Origin: Dorea sp.
GTDB taxonomy: Bacteria > Bacillota_A > Clostridia > Lachnospirales > Lachnospiraceae
Assembly: GCA_016295505.1 (NCBI GenBank)
Contig: JAEDLC010000081.1
Span: forward strand, 1-8,250
DNA length: 8,250 nt
Direction of reading: 5' to 3'
The position numbers and the translations under genes are program-made. Positions 1 to 5,509 of the stretch are shown here, piece by piece. How positions within the stretch are numbered: the first letter of the stretch is position 1; each line of letters begins with the position of its first letter. The notes under the pieces are model-generated. The model saw nothing but the letters and a program-made list of their open reading frames with translations. It was not told the origin of the DNA and did not search any database.

Positions 1-612
1 TTTGCCGTTATTATCCGTATCAGAGGATGCAAGCTGACTGTCCAGCAGCTTTTCCACGATCTGTTTTTTTACATAGATATCAAAACTCAGATTGCAGATA
101 AATGCAAAGAGCTGAAGTTCATCACGTTCTTCCTCCGGAGCATCTTCAAAACATTTGTGCGCAGAATTGTAGGAACGGATAATTTCTTTTTGAAATTCAG
201 GAATTCTGGATTTCTCAAGTTCACACACCTCTTCATAGATAGATGTGATAGAAAAATCCTTTTCGTTATCAAAATACTTTTTAGTAATAGGATCCAGCAT
301 GGTTTCGATATCTTTTATAGAAAGAAAATTCTTAAAATAATAGATAAATATCATGACCAGAACATGTTCTTTCGAATACTTTTTCTTTACCGGAGGCGGA
401 AGAAGATTATTTTTTGCATAATTGTTGATCATGGTCTTGGTCAGAATCTTATCTTCCTCATAACGTTTGGTAGAACTGAGCTCTTTTTCCATAAAAGTAG
501 TTACCTGATCCATATAAAGTTCTATATTTGGAATATCATTCGGTTTCACATATTCAATTCGGGAGATGCTGGATAATATGCTGTTCAGTAAGTCTTTTGT
601 ATCAATTGTCAT
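1..612 (-). CDS. DUF1836 domain protein with MerR-like HTH (partial, 3' end off the left edge)
   Basis: The reading frame is open from the ATG at 612 to the window edge: 204 residues with no stop, so the C-terminus is missing. The start follows a GAGGTGA ribosome binding site (623-617). Residues about 27-106 match my memory of DUF1836, a Firmicutes family of unknown function: an IPNIELYMDQVTTFM segment, then ILTKTMINNYAKNNLLPPP (56-74), a basic KKKY turn and a hydrophobic helix ending LSIKDIETML (97-106). The middle part has the look of a MerR-type winged helix-turn-helix, with helix-turn-helix, basic wing and a helix with 'LSI.DI'. The protein is therefore probably DNA binding; that is inference. 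The remainder (107-204) is charged and predicted helical, with no signal peptide or membrane segment, so it is likely cytoplasmic. It is divergent from the marR operon. A perfect palindrome overlaps its promoter, which suggests autoregulation. The family call is good; the function is unknown. Confidence 0.88.
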   Translation of the reverse strand, partial: MTIDTKDLLNSILSSISRIEYVKPNDIPNIELYMDQVTTFMEKELSSTKRYEEDKILTKTMINNYAKNNLLPPPVKKKYSKEHVLVMIFIYYFKNFLSIKDIETMLDPITKKYFDNEKDFSITSIYEEVCELEKSRIPEFQKEIIRSYNSAHKCFEDAPEEERDELQLFAFICNLSFDIYVKKQIVEKLLDSQLASSDTDNNGK

Positions 613-632
613 AGAATCACCTCAATGATACT

Positions 633-661
633 ATTATATAGTTTTTAAAACTATATGACAA
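633..661 (-). promoter_or_regulatory. Sigma-A promoter of the DUF1836 gene
   Basis: Read on the minus strand, a -35 box TTGTCA (661-656) lies exactly 17 bp from a perfect -10 box TATAAT (638-633). Transcription should start near 626, giving a leader of only about 14 nt that is mostly occupied by the GAGGTGA ribosome binding site. There is no room for a leader-based control element, so regulation should act at the promoter, where the palindrome sits. Confidence 0.8.
636..656. promoter_or_regulatory. Perfect inverted repeat inside the DUF1836 promoter (candidate operator)
   Basis: Arm ATATAGTTTT (636-645) and its exact reverse complement AAAACTATAT (647-656) flank a single central base at 646. 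The arms fill the 17-bp spacer and overlap the -10 box and the last base of the -35 box of the minus-strand promoter. Bound protein would compete with RNA polymerase, as a repressor operator does. It lies upstream of the predicted start site, so it is unlikely to act as an RNA hairpin for this gene. The binder is not known; the adjacent HTH protein DUF1836 is the first candidate and the MarR protein the second. Confidence 0.6.
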
Positions 662-713
662 GTGATTTTTTTCTTGGATCTGTAATTGAGAGAACGTTTT
701 TATCATATGTTAC

Positions 714-741
714 TTGACAGACAATAATATCATGATAGAAT
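714..741 (+). promoter_or_regulatory. Sigma-A promoter of the marR-ABC exporter operon
   Basis: A perfect -35 box TTGACA (714-719) is followed after 16 bp by TAGAAT (736-741), five of six matches to the consensus. The start site would be near 748, leaving a leader of about 70 nt before the marR ATG. A short perfect palindrome, TATCATGATA (728-737), sits between the boxes and overlaps the start of the -10 box. It could be a regulator site, but ten AT-rich bases can arise by chance. I see no terminator or upstream ORF in the leader, so attenuation of the bmrB type is not indicated. Confidence 0.72.
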
Positions 742-745
742 ATGT

Positions 746-779
746 TTGGAAGCTAACAATTCGATTACTAACAATTTGA
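746..779 (+). promoter_or_regulatory. Repeated CTAACAATT element just after the marR start site (candidate MarR operator)
   Basis: CTAACAATTCGA (753-764) recurs as CTAACAATTTGA (768-779), eleven of twelve bases identical, with a 15-bp period. The first copy forms an imperfect palindrome TTGGAAGCTAACAA (746-759) centred on AGCT, with five of seven pairs matching. MarR-family sites are often such short palindromes near the promoter of the regulator's own gene. The position at about +1 to +30 fits repression by blocking. The role is inferred from repetition and location only. Confidence 0.38.
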
Positions 780-818
780 GAAGAGTAATAGATGAAAGAT
801 GAGAAAAGAGGATGAGAT

Positions 819-1298
819 ATGAAACTGGAAGATAAAAGAATCGGACCGGATATTCACAGATTAGACCGTAAGCTTTCCAGAAATCTGACGATGCGTGTAA
901 AGGAGGCAGGACTGGATGAGGTTACAATGATGCATGGATGGATCATACGATATCTATATCACAACAGAGAGAAAGATGTATATCAGAAGGATATAGAGAA
1001 GATGTTCTCTGTGAGAAGATCTACGGTGACTAATCTGATTCAGCTGATGGAGAAAAAGGGATATGTAAGGCGTGAGTCAGTCGCAGCGGATGCAAGACTG
1101 AAAAAGGTGCTTCTGACTGAAAAAGGTATCGAAAGCCATGAAACCATCGAAAAAATGATTGATCATATTGAAGAGGAACTGACTGATGGGATATCTGAGG
1201 AGGAGCTTCGGGTATTTTATGAGGTGATCCGTAAAATTACAGATAATGTTGAGAAATATACAGGGAAAGGCGAAGGGAAGGAGGAACCTGATGATTAG
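819..1298 (+). CDS. MarR-family transcriptional regulator
   Basis: This 159-residue protein has the usual MarR size. A first helical region (about 8-48) would contribute to the dimer. It is followed by the winged helix-turn-helix: QKDIEKMF (56-63), recognition helix around RRSTVTNLIQLMEKKGYV (66-83), and a wing with the family's D-x-R pattern, DARLKKVLLTEKG (91-103). The C-terminal helices (about 104-150) complete the dimer interface, and the charged tail contains GEGKEEPDD. The ATG has an AGAGG ribosome binding site 7 nt upstream. The end overlaps the first ABC gene by 8 nt (1291-1298), so the two are translationally coupled. MarR proteins of this arrangement usually repress a linked drug exporter and release DNA on binding a small ligand. 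I infer this role here; the ligand is unknown, and activation cannot be excluded. Confidence 0.93.
   Translation: MKLEDKRIGPDIHRLDRKLSRNLTMRVKEAGLDEVTMMHGWIIRYLYHNREKDVYQKDIEKMFSVRRSTVTNLIQLMEKKGYVRRESVAADARLKKVLLTEKGIESHETIEKMIDHIEEELTDGISEEELRVFYEVIRKITDNVEKYTGKGEGKEEPDD
1278..1284 (+). promoter_or_regulatory. Ribosome binding site that fixes the first ABC gene's start
   Basis: AAGGAGG lies 6 nt before the ATG at 1291, an ideal arrangement. It rules out the in-frame start at 1246, which would add 15 residues, lies deep inside marR and has no comparable site. The site is within the marR coding sequence, consistent with coupling. Confidence 0.85.
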
Positions 1299-3039
1299 AG
1301 CGATTTTAAATGAAGTGAAAGAGTATAAAAGGGCATCTGTAGTAACACCGATGTTTATGATTCTGGAAGTAATTATGGAGATGATTATTCCCTATCTTAT
1401 GGCGTCTATCATTGACGATGGAGTAAATGCAGGAGATCTTGGTCATATTTACAGGATCGGCGGGATTATGATCGTAGCTGCCACAGTTGGATTATTTGCA
1501 GGAGCGATGGGAGGAAAGTTCGGTGCAAAAGCATCGGCAGGTCTGGCAAAAAATCTAAGAGAGGCAATGTTTAATCACATCCAGACCTTTTCATTTTCGA
1601 ATATTGATAAATTCAGTACAGCAGGTCTGGTCACACGTCTGACGACAGATGTAACGAATGTCCAGAATGCATATCAGATGATCCTGCGTATGTTTACCAG
1701 AGCGCCGGCAAGTCTGATCTGTGCCATGTTTATGGCATTTACGATTAACAGAAGGCTGGCGATGATCTATCTGATTGCAGTCATCGTACTGGGAACCATC
1801 TTATTTACGATTATGTGGAATGCATCCAGGTATTTTCAGCAGGCATTTCCAAAATATGATGATCTGAACGCGTCGGTACAGGAAAATGTGTCAGCCATTC
1901 GTGTGGTAAAGGCCTATGTCAGGGAAGAACAGGAGACTACGAAGTTTCAGAAGGCCAGTGAGAATATCTATCGCATCTTTGTGAAGGCAGAGACGAATCT
2001 CGTATACAATGCACCACTGATGCAGTTTACCGTGTACAGCTGTATCCTTCTGATCAGCTGGATCGGAGCGAAGATGATCACAGCTTCTACACTGACGACC
2101 GGAGAATTAATGAGTCTGCTTACATATTGTATGAATATTCTGATGAGTCTGATGATGATGTCCATGGTATTTGTCATGATCACCATGAGTATTGCAAGCG
2201 TACGTCGAATCTCAGAGGTGTTGAATGAGACTTGCGATCTTACCAATCCGGAACATCCGGTTATGGAAGTTGCTGATGGCAGTATTGAATTCAGGGATGT
2301 GGATTTTGCATATCAAAAAGACAGTGAAGAGCCGGTGCTGAAGAATGTTAATCTGTCAATTTCTTCCGGTGAGACGATCGGAATTATCGGTGGAACCGGA
2401 AGTGCCAAGACAAGTCTGGTGAATCTGATCAGCAGGTTATATGATGTGACAAAAGGAGCGGTCCTGGTGGGAGGAAAAGATGTCAGAGAATATGATATGG
2501 AAGCACTTCGCAATCAGGTGTCCGTTGTCCTGCAGAACAATGTACTGTTCTCAGGAAGTATTCTCGATAATCTTCGCTGGGGTGATAAGGATGCAACGGA
2601 TGAAGAGTGTATGAGAGCCTGCAGGCTGGCCTGTGCAGATGAATTTATCCGGAGGTTCCCGGATGGATATGATACACATATCGAGCAGGGAGGAACCAAT
2701 GTCTCCGGAGGACAGAAGCAGAGACTCTGTATTGCGAGAGCACTTTTGAAAAAACCGAAGATCCTGATCCTGGATGACAGTACCAGTGCAGTTGATACGG
2801 CGACGGATGCAAAGATTCGAAAAGCATTCAGGGAAGAGATCCCGGATACGACCAAGCTGATCATTGCGCAGAGAATCTCCAGTGTTCAGTATGCAGACCG
2901 CATTATTGTAATGGAAGAAGGCAGAATCAATGGATTCGGAACACATGAGGAGTTACTGGAACACAATGAGATCTACCGTGAGGTCTATGAATCACAGACC
3001 AGGGGCGGTGGAGATTTTGATGAGAAGGAAGGTGAGTAA
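1291..3039 (+). CDS. ABC exporter half-transporter, degenerate-site subunit (BmrC/LmrC/TM287-like)
   Basis: This 582-residue protein has a type I exporter transmembrane domain (about 1-305, six helices; the first around 18-40, the last around 271-299) and a nucleotide-binding domain (about 331-570). Walker A is GGTGSAKT (367-374, Lys373), with Ala replacing the last Gly before Lys. The Q-loop has Gln415. The signature is VSGGQ (471-475). Walker B ends ILILDD, with Asp496 where the catalytic Glu is expected. The switch position holds Gln527 (IIAQR) rather than His. These changes mark the degenerate ATP site of heterodimeric exporters, while the SGGQ signature completes the partner's working site. 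It sits in the cytoplasmic membrane and needs the downstream partner, whose ATG is 2 nt after this stop. The last transmembrane helix is Met-rich (nine Met in 274-299). Multidrug or peptide export is likely; the substrate is unknown. Confidence 0.93.
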   Translation: MIRAILNEVKEYKRASVVTPMFMILEVIMEMIIPYLMASIIDDGVNAGDLGHIYRIGGIMIVAATVGLFAGAMGGKFGAKASAGLAKNLREAMFNHIQTFSFSNIDKFSTAGLVTRLTTDVTNVQNAYQMILRMFTRAPASLICAMFMAFTINRRLAMIYLIAVIVLGTILFTIMWNASRYFQQAFPKYDDLNASVQENVSAIRVVKAYVREEQETTKFQKASENIYRIFVKAETNLVYNAPLMQFTVYSCILLISWIGAKMITASTLTTGELMSLLTYCMNILMSLMMMSMVFVMITMSIASVRRISEVLNETCDLTNPEHPVMEVADGSIEFRDVDFAYQKDSEEPVLKNVNLSISSGETIGIIGGTGSAKTSLVNLISRLYDVTKGAVLVGGKDVREYDMEALRNQVSVVLQNNVLFSGSILDNLRWGDKDATDEECMRACRLACADEFIRRFPDGYDTHIEQGGTNVSGGQKQRLCIARALLKKPKILILDDSTSAVDTATDAKIRKAFREEIPDTTKLIIAQRISSVQYADRIIVMEEGRINGFGTHEELLEHNEIYREVYESQTRGGGDFDEKEGE

Positions 3040-3041
3040 TT

Positions 3042-4946
3042 ATGGCAGGACCGATGAATCGTACACCCCGAGGTGTGAAATCGCAGGTGAAAAATCCTGG
3101 GAAATTGTTTGTACGTTTGATGAAGTATGTACTTCAGTATTATAAATTCCGGTGTATATCTGTTGTGCTCCTGATTATTCTCAGTGTTATAGCCAATGTA
3201 CAGGGAACCATGTTTACCAAAAATCTGATCGATGAATATATTACTCCATTTCTTCTTACGGATCATCCGGATTTTTCGCCGCTTGCCCATGCAATTGTAA
3301 AAGTGGCAGCGTTCTATGCAATCGGTGTGCTTGCAACCTATTCATATAATCGGATCATGGTAAATGTGACACAGGGAACACTCCGGAATCTGCGAAATGA
3401 ATTGTTTGCCCATATGGAAAAGCTTCCGATCCGCTACTTTGATACACATGCGCATGGTGATATCATGTCTGTCTATACGAATGATATTGATACGATCCGG
3501 CAGATGATCAGTCAGAGTATCCCGCAGCTGATCAGCAGTGTGATTACAATTGTGAGTGTGTTTGTCAGTATGTTAATCCTGAATATTCCACTGACCATAG
3601 TTACGCTATGTATGGTGGGTATCATGGTGTTCTGTTCGAAAAAAGCGGCGGGATTAAGCGGAAAATATTTCCTGCAGCAGCAGAAGAATCTGGGAGCTGT
3701 GAATGGATACATTGAAGAAATGATGAATGGGCAGAAGGTAGTTAAAGTATTCTGCCATGAAGAAGAAAACAAAAAGGCTTTTAAGGAACTGAATGATCAG
3801 TTATATATCAGTGCGGACAGAGCGAATACTTATGCCAATATTCTGGGACCGATCAATGCACAGATCGGAAATATCAGTTATGTTGTGTGTGCAATTGCAG
3901 GAGGAGTACTTGCTCTGAACCACATCGGAGGGTTCACACTCGGCGGACTGGCAAGCTTTCTGACCTTTAATAAGAGCTTCAGCATGCCGATCAATCAGGT
4001 CAGTATGCAGCTGAATTCGATTGTCATGGCTATGGCCGGTGCGGACAGAATCTTTCGACTGATGGATGAAGAAGTGGAAGAGGATCAGGGGTATGTGACT
4101 CTGGTCAATGCAAAAGAAGTGGACGGGCAACTGACAGAGTGTCCTGAAAGAACCGGAAGGTGGGCGTGGAAACACAGACATCAGGCAGATGGAAGTGTGG
4201 ATTATGTTGAAGTTAAGGGGGATGTAGTCTTTAACGGGGTTGATTTTGGATACGATCCCGATAAGATCGTACTGCATGATGTAAAACTGTATGCAGAGCC
4301 GGGACAGAAGATTGCTTTTGTCGGTTCTACCGGAGCCGGAAAAACAACAATCACCAATCTGATCAATCGGTTTTATGATATTCAGGATGGAAAGATCCGC
4401 TATGACGGAATCAATATCAATAAGATCAAGAAAGGAGATCTGAGACGATCTCTTGGAATTGTACTGCAGGATACACATCTGTTCACCGGAACCGTGAAGG
4501 AGAATATCCGGTTCGGCAAGCTGGATGCCACCGATGAAGAGGTGGAGGCAGCAGCAAAACTGGCTAATGCGGACGGATTTATCCGGAGGCTCCCTAATGG
4601 ATATGATACGATGCTGACAGGAGACGGGGCTAACTTAAGTCAGGGACAGAGACAGCTCCTGGCAATTGCGCGTGCGGCAATTGCAGATCCTCCGGTACTG
4701 ATTCTGGATGAAGCGACAAGTTCTATTGACACCAGAACCGAACGTATCGTGCAGGAAGGTATGGATAAGCTGATGCACGGAAGAACCACATTCGTTATTG
4801 CGCACCGCCTGTCAACCGTACGAAATTCTGACTGTATCATGGTTTTGGAGCAGGGAAGAATCATTGAACGGGGAACACATGAACAACTGATCGAGGAGAA
4901 GGGAAGATACTACCATCTGTATACAGGAAATGCGATTAGCGCATGA
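3042..4946 (+). CDS. ABC exporter half-transporter, catalytic-site subunit (BmrD/LmrD/TM288-like)
   Basis: This 634-residue partner of the preceding ABC protein is preceded by an AGGTGAG ribosome binding site in the end of the upstream gene, 5 nt from the ATG. After a polar N-terminus (1-30), six membrane helices span about 31-335, with an extended outer loop after the first helix (about 66-82). The nucleotide-binding domain follows from about 392. Its motifs are Walker A GSTGAGKT (428-435, Lys434), Q-loop Gln476, signature LSQGQ (532-536, where LSGGQ is canonical), Walker B with catalytic Glu557 (LILDEATSSID), and switch His588 (VIAHR). Walker A, Glu and His are therefore intact and only the signature is altered, the mirror image of its partner. 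A linker insert rich in Trp, Arg and His (about 369-390, Trp374 and Trp376) separates the two domains; I recall similar inserts in clostridial BmrD-like proteins. It ends at a strong terminator. Confidence 0.94.
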   Translation: MAGPMNRTPRGVKSQVKNPGKLFVRLMKYVLQYYKFRCISVVLLIILSVIANVQGTMFTKNLIDEYITPFLLTDHPDFSPLAHAIVKVAAFYAIGVLATYSYNRIMVNVTQGTLRNLRNELFAHMEKLPIRYFDTHAHGDIMSVYTNDIDTIRQMISQSIPQLISSVITIVSVFVSMLILNIPLTIVTLCMVGIMVFCSKKAAGLSGKYFLQQQKNLGAVNGYIEEMMNGQKVVKVFCHEEENKKAFKELNDQLYISADRANTYANILGPINAQIGNISYVVCAIAGGVLALNHIGGFTLGGLASFLTFNKSFSMPINQVSMQLNSIVMAMAGADRIFRLMDEEVEEDQGYVTLVNAKEVDGQLTECPERTGRWAWKHRHQADGSVDYVEVKGDVVFNGVDFGYDPDKIVLHDVKLYAEPGQKIAFVGSTGAGKTTITNLINRFYDIQDGKIRYDGININKIKKGDLRRSLGIVLQDTHLFTGTVKENIRFGKLDATDEEVEAAAKLANADGFIRRLPNGYDTMLTGDGANLSQGQRQLLAIARAAIADPPVLILDEATSSIDTRTERIVQEGMDKLMHGRTTFVIAHRLSTVRNSDCIMVLEQGRIIERGTHEQLIEEKGRYYHLYTGNAISA

Positions 4947-4997
4947 AAAAAGCGGGACTGTTGTAATACATAGATATTGCAACAGTCCTGCTTTTTT
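4946..4997 (+). terminator. Rho-independent terminator of the marR-ABC operon
   Basis: GCGGGACTGTTG (4952-4963) pairs with CAACAGTCCTGC (4980-4991), a 12-bp stem with one G-U pair and a 16-nt loop. Six A's before and six T's after it extend the pairing. The hairpin begins at the last base of the ABC stop codon, so it closes the operon. The A tract on the left means it could also terminate minus-strand transcription. Confidence 0.92.
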
Positions 4998-5021
4998 CAC
5001 TGCAGGAACCGAAAATCTATA

Positions 5022-5050
5022 TTGCGCGACAGGTGAAAAGCAACTATAAT
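5022..5050 (+). promoter_or_regulatory. Promoter of the DUF3783-pcrA unit
   Basis: A perfect -10 TATAAT (5045-5050) lies 17 bp from a weak -35 TTGCGC (5022-5027). The start site would be near 5057, leaving about 30 nt of leader before the ATG at 5087. The position directly after the upstream terminator supports it. The weak -35 box is the main doubt. Confidence 0.6.
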
Positions 5051-5086
5051 GGAAACAGACATTCGAAAAAAAAGGGGATATCTGAG

Positions 5087-5476
5087 ATGAAATCGACAGT
5101 ATTATGTTATAACCTGAAGGGCACCAAAAAAGGGAAAAAGGTCACTATGATCTTTGGATATCTGGGATATAGAGTCCGCCATGTGGAAAAGAAGGAGTAC
5201 CTGAAGCCGATTGGAATATTGGTTGGAATGGATGAAGAAAAAGAAGTGTCTGCTGATTATGAAGGCGCTGGATTTGATACGGAGATGCTCGTCATGAATG
5301 CGGCAACGGAGGAAATGCTGGATAAAGCATTGTTCCTGATGCGAAAAGAGGGAGTGAAGGTGGATCTGAAAGCCATGGTCACACCGAACAACAGAAGCTG
5401 GACATCTCTGGAGCTGCAGGAAGAGATTGCAAAGGAACACCGTTATATGACAGAAAAGAACAGGGAACAGGAATAG
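5087..5476 (+). CDS. DUF3783 domain protein of unknown function
   Basis: This 129-residue cytoplasmic protein has no signal peptide or membrane segment. It resembles DUF3783 proteins of Clostridia as I remember them: an N-terminal CYNLKGTKKGKKVTMIF (6-22), a basic region with YLKPIG, a middle segment GFDTEMLVMN, and the conserved end DLKAMVTPNNRSWTSLELQEEI followed by a charged helix. I chose the ATG at 5087, which has an AAAGGGG ribosome binding site 9 nt upstream. The in-frame GTG at 5033 would add 18 residues, but it lies between the predicted -35 and -10 boxes and so would not be in the transcript. The gene is 33 bp upstream of pcrA with no terminator between them, so the two are probably co-transcribed. 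The function is unknown; involvement in DNA metabolism is a guess from position. Confidence 0.85.
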   Translation: MKSTVLCYNLKGTKKGKKVTMIFGYLGYRVRHVEKKEYLKPIGILVGMDEEKEVSADYEGAGFDTEMLVMNAATEEMLDKALFLMRKEGVKVDLKAMVTPNNRSWTSLELQEEIAKEHRYMTEKNREQE

Positions 5477-5493
5477 AAAAGGTATAGATACAG

Positions 5494-5500
5494 AAAGGAA
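5494..5500 (+). promoter_or_regulatory. Ribosome binding site supporting a TTG start for pcrA
   Basis: AAAGGAA lies 9 nt before the TTG at 5510. The nearest ATG (5519) is in another frame and meets a stop after three codons. The TTG gives the N-terminus MSIYDTLNEQQKEAV, typical of PcrA. A rare start codon on a helicase gene may keep expression modest. Confidence 0.7.
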
Positions 5501-5509
5501 ACAAAAAGA

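Noticed and set aside
157..576. Plus-strand open frame of 139 codons
   Set aside because: It is antisense to the DUF1836 gene, its product is an implausible Ile/Phe-rich string, and it has no promoter or ribosome binding site.
748..818. Attenuator or riboswitch in the marR leader
   Set aside because: The leader is short and purine-rich, with no convincing hairpin, T tract or leader peptide.
1246..1290. An N-terminal extension of 15 residues for the first ABC transporter
   Set aside because: It lies wholly inside marR, is basic and unlike exporter N-termini, and the ATG at 1291 has an ideal AAGGAGG site.
3801..4478. Long minus-strand open frame (225 codons) opposite the second ABC gene
   Set aside because: A by-product of codon use in the real gene; the translation resembles no family and no start signals are seen.
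5033..5086. GTG start adding 18 residues to the DUF3783 protein
   Set aside because: The GTG lies between the predicted -35 and -10 boxes, so it would be upstream of the transcript start; the ATG at 5087 has its own ribosome binding site and gives the expected N-terminus.
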